A stretch of DNA of 64,000 nt, taken from the NCBI RefSeq assembly GCF_050908995.1, contig NC_135132.1, positions 1,669,001 through 1,733,000 of the forward strand, given 5' to 3'. The position numbers and the translations under genes were made by a program. Shown here one piece after another: positions 54,151 through 64,000 of the stretch (positions are counted from its first letter, which is position 1; every line of letters begins with the position of its first letter). This stretch comes from Andrena cerasifolii. Lineage: Eukaryota > Arthropoda > Insecta > Hymenoptera > Andrenidae. Under the pieces are notes generated by a model. It did no database searches, was not told the DNA's origin, and saw only the letters and a list, made by a program, of their open reading frames with translations.

Positions 54151-54778
54151 GTCAGGAACATTTGTTGGTGATTCAATTATCTTCAATTTGATATAATGTT
54201 CGACCATATCGGTCATTCGCAACACGAGATATTCGCAATTAAGTGGGACCCCTTTTTTTGACAGACAGGTAAAAAGTTCACTTGACGATATCTCGAAAAC
54301 GTATCTATAGAAAATTTTGTAGACCTTATTTTCGGAATCAGCGGGCCATTTTACATAAGAAAACAATAGTGTCATCTGCTGCGCAATTTATTATTTTTAT
54401 TTTATAAACTAGTTTAATTAAAGTTAGTAAATACTTTTTTAAATGATGAAACCATTTATAAATATTAATTTGTTTTCAGCCGTTAAACAAAACAAATTAC
54501 AGATTCGTGAAAATTTGTAACGAATCTTGTCACCGATGTGCAAAAGAGTGGAAATGTTAGAGTTGACGTACAGTGGGTAAAAAAGTCTGTGAAATCACAA
54601 AGGAATGTGAAAAATGTATAAAAAATGAAAAATGGTGGTTTATTTATAAAGAAACATAGAATACAATATTAATGATCTGCCTATCTTAAATTGCAACAAG
54701 TTAAATTATTGTATACAAAAGGTATAGAAGTTAATAGCACGTCGTGACAGAAATTCGTGCCAAAAAAAAAACTGCTTA

Positions 54779-55265
54779 GAGGAAACCGGGGCAAAGTGAT
54801 GCGAAGAAAGTTTGAAGTCGAATAAAATTTTTCCCTTTCAATAAAAATGTGTGGAAATAGATTTATAATATAATTTGAACATTACTATTGATAAATGACG
54901 GATAGCAATACTTAAAATAAACTTAAAGTATATTAAAATTCAAGTTGAAAAGAAAATGCCAAAACGACCATTTTACCCCATATATGGGGTAAAGTGAGCT
55001 GAAATAAAAAACGAGTTTTAATTAAGGATATAGTTAAGTATTAACCCCTTGCGCTGGGATGACGTGTGTAGCACGTAAGTTTCTGTTGTTTCTGAACCTT
55101 GGTTATCAAAAACTGTGGCAGATTTTTCATTTTTTTTGAGGTTAGATTCTGTTTCATCTCGCCGCGTGCTTTCCCAGCTAGCTGACAGGTTAGGTTAATG
55201 CGCACATCACTCGCGCATCCTTTCTTTGCAGCTCAGTTAACCCCAGTCACTTTGCCCCGAAAGTG
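54779..55265. mobile_element. Pogo-like TA-flanked element with GGGGTAAAGTGA motifs
   Basis: CGGGGCAAAGTGATG at 54787 and the complement of CGGGGCAAAGTGACTGG near 55246; TA lies 6-8 bp outside each. ACCCCATATATGGGGTAAAGTGAGC in the middle (54974) gives two further inverted copies. No transposase. Confidence 0.65.
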
Positions 55266-55271
55266 TACTCA

Positions 55272-55694
55272 CAAGGAGAGTATTTTAGGTGTCCGCCTCC
55301 GATCATTTTGATTTTTGGATATGTTATAGAGGACCGAAAAATAAGAAATACGTGTTTTTTTATTTTTCCCCGTTTTCATATTTGGGGGGTGAAAACTGCG
55401 TTCAAAGTTAGGGTTGAAAAATCATTTTTGTGGATTTTTGAAAATCTGGTGAGTCAGTCATATTTCGCATTCAAAGACACAAAATTCGTCCATTGACACT
55501 ATTCCCCTATCTCTAATAGTTCTCGAGATATTCCACAAAAATGATTTTTCAACCCTAACTTTGAACGCAGTTTTCATCCTCCAAATATGAAAACGGGGAA
55601 AAATAAAAAAACACGTATTTCTTATTTTTCGGTCCTCTATAACATATCCAAAAATCAAAATGATCAGAGGCGGACACCTAAAATACTGTCCTTG
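55272..55694. mobile_element. Palindromic element, CAAGG ends, TCA duplication, 423 bp
   Basis: TCA at 55269-55271 and 55695-55697. Ends CAAGGAGAGTATTTTAGGTG and complement CAAGGACAGTATTTTAGGTG. Arms of about 170 bp pair closely; the loop is about 75 bp. Its two ORFs are mirror images. Confidence 0.88.
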
Positions 55695-56021
55695 TCAGTG
55701 GAAAATTAATTATTTAATAATGTTAGGATTAATGATTTCTCAAACGCGTGTACATGGATATTTATAAGCTTGTTATAAACACACAGAAAATATTTGGTGT
55801 TAAAATAACACAATTAAGACTTATTTATCCAAAAAGCTAAATTGAAAAGGAAACCAATTTAGAAGTCTCTAAGACTTCATTTTTAATTTTTTAAATGAAT
55901 TTCCATTTTTCGATATCTGAATATGCATAATTATCATTGTGGTATTACACACATTTATTACGTCGCCAAAATTTGTAAATACATTCTATTGTTAAAGAAT
56001 GAACAACTAAATACTTTTAAA

Positions 56022-57430
56022 TTAATATTCTGTTGGATTCCCTTGGTTTTTTATAACATCCCGCAAACGGTTGCGCATGGAATTCACTAATTTGTTCGTA
56101 TCCTCCATTGATATTTTGTTCCATTCTTCTTGTAATACTGTTTTTGACGCTACTTTGGGTGTGTAGTATGTTTCCTTATGTGTCGTTCAAATAATTCCCA
56201 TAAATGTTCAATTGGATTTCAATTCGATGATTGGGGAGGTGTGCGCAGTTGTCTTTTTGCATTGTACATTGTACAACAACCATTCTTTCACTAGATACGA
56301 AGCATGTTTGGGATCGTTATCCTGTTCGAACGCGTAATCATCTTCTAATCCAAATTTTGCCGCACTCTGGTGTAAATTATTTCGTAAAATATTTAAATAT
56401 GCATGGTTGTCCATGGTTCCATCGATAAAACAGAAATTTTCAACACCGTTAGCAGCTATACAACCCCAAACCACAGACGAGGTACTGGAGTATAAATTTT
56501 ACAAAAACGTTTAAATTCATTATTTTCAATGACTTTTACGTGTCGTAGGATGGGCACCGTCTATTTAGACACGCGAGAAGTGCAGAAATTTGCGGGAATG
56601 TCAGTAGCAGCGTCAATTTTTAATATTTTTCCGTGTACGACATGTGAAAATATTAATTAAATGTTCCACTTCACGAAAAACACTAACAATCAATTTCATC
56701 TTGCAATTTATAGCTTGTATAAGCTCTCAAGAAGTGCCATATTTCAGCGCCATATAGGCTACTGATCCCCGAAATAGGTTTTCAGAAAGAAATCCGGCGT
56801 GAGTCGTTGACAAACCGAGCCAAAGCATAGCTTAGCGAAAGCCCGCCCTCTATGTTAAACTCTCACTCTAAACAAGTCGCACGTATACAAGCACGCACAC
56901 ATATTTAAGTATTTCAACACATTTCAGAGTAGTTCTTGAGTTGACCGCTGTTCGTGAACAGAGGTCGCTAAATTCAGTCCTCAAATTATGGGTCGGTAAC
57001 ACAGATTGGGTGGCGACACGAAGTCGCATAAGGTGATAGGTCTATTCTATACCTCGTCTGTGCCCAAACCATTACGTTTCCACCTCCATGTTTGACGGTA
57101 GGGTGGGTGTTCTTCGGATTAAATTGTCGTTCCGTTTCCTCCAAACCATTGTTCGTCCGTCTCACCCGAATAAATTAAATTTACATTCATCGCTGAAGAT
57201 GACTTTGTCCCAAAATTCTTGCGGTTTGTCCACATATTCTTTTGCGAATGCTGGCCGTTTATTCTTTTTAGTTGCAGACACCAAAGTGTTTACGCCTTGC
57301 GACGCGTCCGCGGTAATCTGCTTTTTTCAAAACATTTCACACAGATTGGCGATAATATTCTTGTTACCATTTTTTGCAATGTCATTTGCAATTTTTGGAA
57401 GCACATTGTCTTGAATACTATTTTTGGGGC
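56022..57430 (-). pseudogene. Tc1-like transposase, split by a hAT element
   Basis: C-terminal part (56022-56472): MVWGCIAANGVENF, EQDNDPKHAS (second Asp), then VASKTVLQEEWNKIS and RNRLRDVIKNQGNP to TAA at 56022, with frameshifts near the SPIIE block. Catalytic-core part (57078-57250): FWDKVIFSDECKFNLFG (first Asp) and a stop in place of the following residue. The N-terminal DNA-binding domain is not recognisable. 56473-57062 is a foreign insert within the MVWG motif. Confidence 0.82.
56473..57062. mobile_element. hAT element inside the Tc1 pseudogene, 590 bp
   Basis: CCCAAACC on both sides (56465-56472, 57063-57070). Ends ACAGACGAGGTA and complement CACAGACGAGGTA. Its removal restores the Tc1 MVWG coding motif. 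The interior is AT-rich with no ORF. Confidence 0.85.
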
Positions 57431-57859
57431 TAAAAATATAGCAAAATTTGGGTTTTTTTTTTAAGAAACATGGGATTGGATTCATCTGAAATTTGAACCA
57501 TGTTTTTATACATGTTTGAAGAAGTTGCAAGTTTATTTTAATTTTTAATAATAAATATAGAAGTTATGCATGATTGACCATCACGCCGCGCAAAATTCGT
57601 CGTCCGCAGGTGTGCATGATATTTATATTCCAGGTAATCTGGGACAGAAAAATAAAACGGCGTTTTACTTAATACATGTGTAGCTTTAGTTTGGCGAACT
57701 AGAATAACACAAAAAAGTTTATTGAGGAGAGTGATGAGTTTTCAAACTGAACGGTCTGAACCTTTAATTTTTGCTATCCCAATTTTACGCCAATTTTCTT
57801 ATGTAACAAAAAAGGTATACAATAACTTATCAGTAATCTGGTTCATCAAACTGAAGGTA

Positions 57860-59296
57860 CATAGGGGAGAGTCGTACAGTACCGACCAGCTTCCAGTACC
57901 GACCAAAGCTATACTCCCTGTCATTTAAGAAGGAACCTGCCGACCGACGAGTTTAGGACCGGTTCTGCGCAGGTTGACGCTCATTGGTGCCGGGAGAAGC
58001 CACTATTGGCTGTATCCCCACCAACGCTATTTCGGAGCCAATGAGTTCATTCTACATGCGCGAAACGGGTTCCTTCTTAAATGACACGGAGTATAGTTCT
58101 CGCTTCTTCGACCAGATATTAGCACTTTATATGTATTAACAAATGAAAATGACAATTTTCTATAACCTATTTCGGGGTCATATTGTTTACTCCATTGCTC
58201 TCGATGTTCTGAGGCATTAAACGTATACGTTGATATTCAGTGGGTTAAAAGTTATTTTTTAAAGCTAATCTTTTGTTTCTCATGTGAGTAAATAATTTTG
58301 TTCTATTACGTATACTATCTCTAGTCTATTAAGTTTACTAAAACGCCCTAGTTTTGCAATATTTTTTTGTACATAATATGTATATCATGATTCAAAATGT
58401 TTCCCCGTGTTTGTCATGCAGTACCGACCAATAGACTGTCAACCAGTAGAGACCAAATTTTTCTTATTTGTAAGTTCAATCTGTTAGCAACTCAGATTAA
58501 TTTATAAGATGTTCATCTAACCTTCCTTCTACCTAGTCCCGCAGAAAAATAAAGTAAATAAGGATAGGTATGATAACCTCCGGTAGTTCATACTAACCGG
58601 TATGAAGAAGTCATCCAGTGTGTTATTTGCAAGCACAGTTGGGAATTAACTAAATACAAAATTATTTAGATAAGGATCAAACAAAAGTTACTTTAACTGT
58701 AGATTATTCGACGAATAAAGTTAATTTTTTTATTTGATGAGAATTTATTCGACGGACAAAGTTAACTTTTTTATTCGGTGAGAATTTATTCGATGAATAA
58801 AGTTAATTTTTTTATTCGTTATTCGAAATTTTATTTAAATAAAAAATTTTCTCATTTCTGTTTGCAAGGCATCATTTGACAAAAATTGGGTGCAGTGTAC
58901 CGAATGTGAAAGTTGAGCACACGTCGAATGCACAGATCCGGAGAATATTAATTATTATATTGCGATGTTTGTACAAATAAAATTTGAAAAGAATCTTGTA
59001 TTGTACCAATTAAATGCCTTTTTATTAACATTGTTAATCATTTAGACCTAAAAATTTACTAAGTTAGTAGTTGGTCGGTACTGGACGACAATTTTTCGTT
59101 TCCTAGAAATTACAACTTTTTTACTTTCGCGAATTATCAATTCTTATTATTAAATTTCACAAAAATAATTTCCCTCCTCTTATTAAGTTCCATCCATACT
59201 ACAAACACGTTTTTGAATTTCCGATTTTTATCGACTCTACCCCAGGATATAACAAAAGAACTTAGAGCGGTCGCCACTGCACGACTCTCCCCTATG
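57860..59296. mobile_element. Pogo-like TA-flanked element with CAGTACCGACC motifs, 1.4 kb
   Basis: Ends CATAGGGGAGAGTCGTACAG and complement CATAGGGGAGAGTCGTGCAG, TA on both sides. CAGTACCGACC occurs at 57877, 57893 and 58421 and inverted (GGTCGGTACTGG) near 59072. The 178-bp MITE at 57914-58091 is nested. The internal TTTTTTTATTCGNTGAGAAT units (58725-58830) form a short tandem array. Confidence 0.82.
57914..58091. mobile_element. TA-flanked MITE with CTCCCTGTCATTTAAGAAGG ends, copy 2
   Basis: Opposite orientation to 17671-17847; TA flanks; GC-rich middle conserved. Confidence 0.9.
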
Positions 59297-59673
59297 TATA
59301 AGCTAAAACACTGTTTCATTTTTCTGTTTCAGATTACCTGGAAGATAAATATAATGCATATCACCGGGCGATGAATTTTGCGCGGCGTGATAGTCGATCA
59401 TGCATAACTCCTATATTTATTATTAAAAATTAATTAAAAAAACTGCAACATCTTCAAACATGCATAAAAACAAGGTCCAAATTTTAGACGAATATAATGG
59501 CTAGTTTCTTAAAAAAAATCCCAACTTTTGCTATATTTTTAGCCTCAGAAATAGGATTCCCATTTGGGGGTTTTTGCTTAAAAGTGTGTGAAAAATGGGC
59601 AGATTTTACGAATTTTTCCCTCCAAAACAAACGTTCTACATAGTTCTGGTAGAATTATTAAAGTGAGTTCTAA

Positions 59674-59898
59674 CACGACACAGTCTTAAAATGCAGCTAT
59701 GAGCTCACGCTACAAATAACCAAAAGTGGACGTCCCTTCAAAGATGGGGAATTTGTCAAAGAATGTTTAACAACATGGGCGAATCTCTTATATTCCAACC
59801 ATGCTGAACATTTCCGAGCTGTGGCTTTGTCATGCAATACCGTCACGAGGAGGGTCGAAGAGATGACAGCGGACGTTACGGAACAATTGACTGTTGCG
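59674..59898 (+). pseudogene. Second GTF2IRD2/ZBED-like hAT fragment
   Basis: About 72 residues in one frame: LKCSYELTLQITKSGRPFKD, GEFVKECLTTWANL, then ALSCNTVTRRVEEMTADVTE. It aligns by eye to residues 27-93 of the ORF at 31990-33801 (SYKIAFKIAKSSRPYTNGEF, ATITRRIQEMSNDIT), with many substitutions and opposite orientation. TAA precedes the frame; DNA after 59898 is unrelated. Confidence 0.8.
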
Positions 59899-60835
59899 AG
59901 CCATAGACTCTGCCGATCGCAGTCGAAATGAGAAGGAAAGAGCGAGAAACCCACTGCGATCGTCAGTGTCTGGTAGGTATGGAGGGGAGCTGTTCAGCGT
60001 AGCAGCAAAGCGGAGGAGCCCCCAGTGGCTCGCGAGCAGTGATCAGGGGGGCCAAGCTTCCCTCTTACGAAAGTTGAAGCAGAGTTTGTAGCGCCTCCTA
60101 CCAATGAGGTGCGTACTAAACTGTGAATGTGTGAATTGGTGTGAATCGGGACGTATGTGTATGTGTATACTTGTAATGCACCGTTTACTTTAAAACCTGT
60201 CCACGGATCGTCGCGCCAGCGACACGTATGCAGTAGATAGAAGGATAAACATTGAAATTGAATATTTCTTCTTTTCTTAGGAAAAGAAAATATGTCCAAT
60301 TTCTTTGTATATCCTTCTATGTGCTGCATACGCGTCACTGACGCGACAATCCGTGGTCAGACGGCCTTAGAAAGGGTAAACCAGGGAAAGTGAGGACACT
60401 TCCTCGTGCCTGCGCCAAACATTTCTAAATGACGACGGTCGTCATGGTAACATTTCACCAACGTCGAAAGGTTGTGTGTCGTGCTCACTGATACACGTAG
60501 GTATGTGTGTGTGATGTACCTAGCGCCTCCTACCAATGCGGTGCTAACTAAACGGGAAAACTTCAGCCAAACAAAGACGGCTTGGTCCCCCTGGCAGTGA
60601 TGCCAGAATCGTGGGACGCGGGACCAAATGCTTACTCCCACTATGCCCTACCGTCGTCCCCCACTTTCTTCCCATCGCACTGCACACAAACATATCCCTA
60701 CCCCTGTACGTGTGCGTTGCCTGTTGGGCTGTCGAGTATACGGGCAGGGGTAGGGATATGCTTGTGTGCAGTGCGATGGAAACAAAGTGGGGGACTGGGA
60801 TTGTAACCCGCCCGGAACGGGTTACTAGTAACATA

Positions 60836-61040
60836 AGACAGTCTGGTTTAGGCAGCCACTTAACGTATTCTGGTCATCTGGCCGAAAAAAGGAGCAATCT
60901 TTATGAATTTTTTACTCAATGAATAACAAATATAATCGTGCAAAACTTTTTACATAATATTCATCTACTTGTGCCCTGCTCAATTTTTCGGCCAGATGAC
61001 CAGAGTACCTCCTTAAGTGGCTGTCTGGACTAGACTGTCT
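60836..61040. mobile_element. TA-flanked MITE with AGACAGTCTGG ends
   Basis: Arms share GCAGCCACTTAA-like and CTGGTCATCTGGCCGAAAAA in inverted orientation; TA at 60834-60835 and 61041-61042. Confidence 0.8.
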
Positions 61041-61044
61041 TATG

Positions 61045-61271
61045 CAGCGCTGTCCAAGGTCGCTCCCGTGGGAGCTTGGGATTCTCCCACTCTCGTCCGC
61101 GTTGTCAGGGATATCGTGCGATGCTAACCGCGAAGACGCTAGCCCGGCTAGCCCGTCATGGCAGCCTTCTTAGCATCGCGCGGTCTCCTTGACAACGGAA
61201 GGCAGGCTGTGCGAGAGAAAGATTGGAAGGGGAAGCAGGCGCGTGAGGGGCCCTTACGCTGGACAGCGCTG
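61045..61271. mobile_element. hAT MITE with CAGCGCTGTCCA ends
   Basis: Exact 8-bp duplication GTCTTATG at 61037-61044 and 61272-61279. Ends CAGCGCTGTCCAAGG and complement CAGCGCTGTCCAGCG. Relative at 48426-48695. It landed at the border of the 60836-61040 MITE. Confidence 0.88.
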
Positions 61272-61389
61272 GTCTTATGTTACTAGTAACCGGCTCCGAG
61301 CGGGTTACAATCCTTGGTGGGGGACGACGGTAGGGCATAGTGGGGGTAAGCATTTGGTCCCCCGTCCTACGATTCTGGCATCACTGCTC

Positions 61390-62363
61390 GCGAGCCACCA
61401 GTTAGTCAACCCTGGTGTAGACCTTATTCTTTATAGGACCTTAGACCTTATTCGATTTCGAATCACAATTCTAACCCTAATTGTAAGTAGCCTAACAGGT
61501 GCTTGCAGACACTTCACGAACGAAATAGCAGTCTATTACACTTTTCAAAGCATTTTAACCGATCATAACTATATCATAGCAATTCAATATTGATTGGGAG
61601 TCCATTCGAAACGTTAATTAAATAAATAATTAACAAGTAAATAGCGTTGAAATTTTTTTTATACACGAGGGCCTGCATCTTTCGAACGCATGAATTCCCC
61701 AAGCTAAAATTTCATATTTAGGGTCTATCCTCTCCCCTCATGAAACCCACCAAGTTTCATCGCGATCGGCCGTTGTGGCTATTCGGAAGAACAGCTGTTA
61801 TCGCAACCAAGAAATAACTCTATCCTGAGAAACAATGTTCTAAATATATTTCACTAATTATATTAATTAAATAATAATGAATAGGGGAAATATATCATTA
61901 ACATAAATGTTAAGTAAAGCATTTTCTTTAATACAATATATCAAATAGACTCGTGTGATTGCACAATTAATTATTGGAGGAAACGAACTTATGAGTTTTT
62001 TTTATATATTTTAATCATAATATCAGTCTACGAATAGGTAGTTACTATGTGCTTATCTTTTGATTGAATAATTTTCTATTTCTAATGGTAGATAATTAGG
62101 ATTAGGAAACAGTTTTCAAGTAAACAAAATAATAATAATTAAAAAAATAAAATTACCTAAAGAAAATTCTATTTTGTCGGTTTTAATTGACAGAAATCCG
62201 GACATATGGTAAATGACGATTACGTAAAAAAGGAACATCAGAACGGAAAATAACAGACTTTTTTGACACAGTGGCGTACAGACTACGGGGCCCGTGTCCC
62301 TGTGGGTTAAGATAATGTCTTACCATGTACTATATTGAGCAAAGATTAATTAATCGAACTTAC
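61390..62363. other. Intron DNA next to the transmembrane exon, nothing recognised
   Basis: AT-rich. The missing KIAA1549-like exon was looked for here on the minus strand and not found. Confidence 0.35.
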
Positions 62364-62614
62364 CTTAATTTCCCTTTGTGATGTTGAGAAAGCAACATTG
62401 TCAGGGCCAGCGGATGCATAATCCTGTTTCTTCTTTAAAATACTGCGATTCAGTGGTGCAGCCACAGCACTGTGTGCTCTTTTTCTTTTAGCTGTAAAAA
62501 TTAATCCCGCCAGTATGAAAGCTAAAAGAATAAAGCCAGCGCCTGCTGCACCAACCAGTAACCATGCATCTCGTTTTCTTGAAAGAGCCAATGGTTGAGA
62601 TTCTTTTAGATAAG
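62364..62614 (-). CDS. KIAA1549/UPF0606-like membrane protein, transmembrane exon
   Basis: Acceptor CACATGTAG, donor AAG|GTAAGT, 251 bp, 83 full codons. After LKESQPLALSRKRDA comes a 23-residue hydrophobic helix (WLLVGAAGAGFILLAF...GLIF) followed by AKRKRA, a typical stop-transfer signal. So the part encoded downstream (exons at 19.5, 17.6, 17.1 and 7.0 kb) should be cytoplasmic. Assignment to the same gene rests on strand, order and the family layout (one membrane span followed by a long cytoplasmic tail). It ends in phase 0 while the exon at 19549 needs phase 2, so an exon of length 3n+2 is missing or the link is wrong. Upstream (extracellular) exons lie beyond 62614 and were not found. Confidence 0.6.
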
Positions 62615-63733
62615 CTACATGTGAAAGAGAATGTACAAAAATATTTTTTACGAACATCCGAAATTAAAAAGCAAATTGATTATCCGTATTTGAAATTAAA
62701 CTGCGATACAGAGTGTCCCTGAAAAAATGATCTTGACGATGTCCAAAGCTCATATTTAATCAGATAAATGTTATAGTATTTTCATATGGCCATCATTTTT
62801 TATCGTGTAAAATTCAATTCTCCGCAAAAGTGACTAACGCATCTCTTATTGCACAATGGACATCTACAATATTTAATGCAGTATTAATGTTACTTTTAAT
62901 ACTAAGTACTTGTATTACTACCCAATGTTACTTCAAACACGTTTTTTACTCAGTTTTTTTAATTTTCGCATAATGTAAATATAAACACTAAAAAGGGAAG
63001 GCGGTCAAATCGCCGTGTCAGATTTTTTTCGTACTTTGAGATTGTGTACTGCACCACTGCTTCAAATCAATTTGTACAGAATGAAGCTCCAACGCTCAGC
63101 CGTTTGTTTGTAATATCTATGGATTTAAAGTTTGTTACACCCAAGAAAGCTAACAACTTTGGAAGGTTCTAGTTTCCCGCACAAAAGGTCCCGGGTATTA
63201 AATAAAAATTCTTTTCCTTGCTAAAGAACTAGTGAATGTTTATTTTTGTATTTAAGTTTTATTTAATTCTCTAATTAATTTCGGTGATTTTTAATTATAC
63301 TTATATATTTCTTCGGGAACCTGATTTTTTTAAATCAATATTATAAATAAATGGCTGAGCGTTGGAAATTAATTCTCTTTTTTACCTTCTATCTTATTAC
63401 ACATGCATTTTCGACACTATGTTATGTAAAATATGGACGAATCGTCTGTTGTGTTTATCTGCTGTACGGTGGCAGTGGAGCTGTTGAGGTACTCGAATAT
63501 TCGAGCAGCTTGACATTCGGACCGAGCCGAGCCGGATACCCGTAAAAACCGGGCAACTCGAAAAAATCGGTTAATAAATATAGAAAAAATTGCGATCTTA
63601 TTATAAACGTTTGAATATGTACATCTTGCGTAATTAATTTTGGTTAATTCTTTATTAAAAAACAAAGAAAAAGGTTGAAAAGATAGCTAAACCAAAAAGA
63701 AGTATATGAATATTGAATATTCTTCTATACAGG
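62615..63733. other. Upstream intron DNA with small repeats
   Basis: GGCTGAGCGTTGGA at 63352 is inverted near 63090, possibly MITE ends. 63470-63555 has TCGAATATTCGAGCAGC and GAGCCGAGCCGG words like those in motif-array hAT elements. No exon recognised. Confidence 0.35.
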
Positions 63734-63905
63734 GTGTTTATAAATATGTGGGACAATATTACAGGGTCGGTTCTACTCTTCAAGATAATAAGAAACGTTG
63801 GTATACGCATATGTCCGATAATGCTTAGTTTTGCAGTGATAAGCATTTTTAAAGCATTTCGTAAAACATGGGTCCGAAACACCTATTAAAGTGGCATTTA
63901 ACGAA
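63734..63905. repeat. Dispersed repeat ACAGGGTGTTTATAAA, copy 2
   Basis: Same orientation as 18462-18625; ATATGTCCGATAATGCTTA is identical in both. Confidence 0.75.
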
Positions 63906-64000
63906 ACCCACCTGTGTTTCCGCGAATGGATATGTTGAGTATCATTTCACCTTCCATTTTTTAAAGGCGCGATGGAAAGAGGATGGATTGAAATTATATT

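Larger units (their letters stand above)
57428..59550. repeat. Inverted arms flanking the 1.4 kb TA element
   Basis: 57428-57660 and 59325-59550 are inverted copies: GGCTAAAAATATAGCAAAA, GAACCATG/ACCTTG-like and CATCACGCCGCGCAAAATTC. They may be long terminal repeats of one element with 57860-59296 inserted between them. Confidence 0.6.
60595..61386. mobile_element. hAT element with CAGTGATGCCAGAATCG ends, carrying two MITEs
   Basis: The ends pair over about 70 bp (GGGACCAAATGCTTAC...). Inner arms GATTGTAACCCG...GTTACTAGTAAC also pair. A local hairpin (60683-60782) has CATATCCCTACCCCTG arms. Inserts: 60836-61040 and 61045-61271. A related junction, CACTGCTCGCGAGCC, occurs inverted near 60030. 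Confidence 0.75.

Noticed and set aside
55263..55658. Two ORFs (77 and 66 codons) with nearly the same peptide on opposite strands
   Set aside because: Mirror products of the 55272-55694 palindrome.

Overview
The window looks like nuclear DNA of an insect, most compatible with an ant-like hymenopteran. The clues are spliced GT-AG genes, AT-rich DNA with GC-rich islands, and a dense mix of Tc1/mariner, pogo, hAT and piggyBac-like elements plus a LINE fragment. The species cannot be proved from the sequence. No bacterial genes, complete rRNA/tRNA genes or CRISPR array are visible. All reading was done by eye; no alignment was run.

Host genes. (1) 4291-5430 (+): four exons of a HEMK1/PrmC-type release-factor glutamine methyltransferase; the 5' exon(s) are not found. 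(2) On the minus strand, exons at 62364-62614 (transmembrane), 19276-19549, 17476-17638, 16891-17122 and 6760-7042 (C-terminus) fit a KIAA1549/UPF0606-like membrane protein. The last four exons join in frame. The first needs one more, unplaced exon inside a roughly 43 kb intron. Its 3' end converges on HEMK1. (3) Inside that intron, also on the minus strand, a BED zinc-finger exon (47875-48165) and a 603-codon hAT-type ORF (31990-33801) resemble GTF2IRD2/ZBED-family, transposase-derived proteins. They are separated by 14 kb, and the second catalytic Asp of the hAT domain is replaced by Asn.

Everything else is mobile DNA, much of it nested. 1-4150 holds an interspersed repeat, a pogo-like element and hAT elements. 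8-16.6 kb holds MITEs, hairpins, two foldbacks and a 1.9 kb inverted-repeat element with a 43-bp minisatellite. 18.8-27.6 kb holds nested hAT/mariner elements, a hAT element full of GAATCGATTC motifs and a 52-bp minisatellite. 28-31.7 kb holds a deleted mariner and a large inverted repeat. 34.8-39.3 kb is a 4.5 kb pogo-like transposon broken by at least four other elements. 40-46.5 kb holds TTAA-flanked MITEs, a LINE 3' end and a second copy of the 1-830 repeat. 47-55.7 kb holds hAT elements and a row of very large palindromes. 56-61.4 kb holds a Tc1 pseudogene, a 1.4 kb pogo-like element, a second hAT fragment and triply nested elements.

Two patterns recur. Five TA-flanked elements each carry their own short motif repeated near both ends. 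Several hAT elements are filled with element-specific, mostly palindromic motifs. Two palindromes share CAAGG termini and a TCA target duplication. These are the strongest candidates for undescribed element families.
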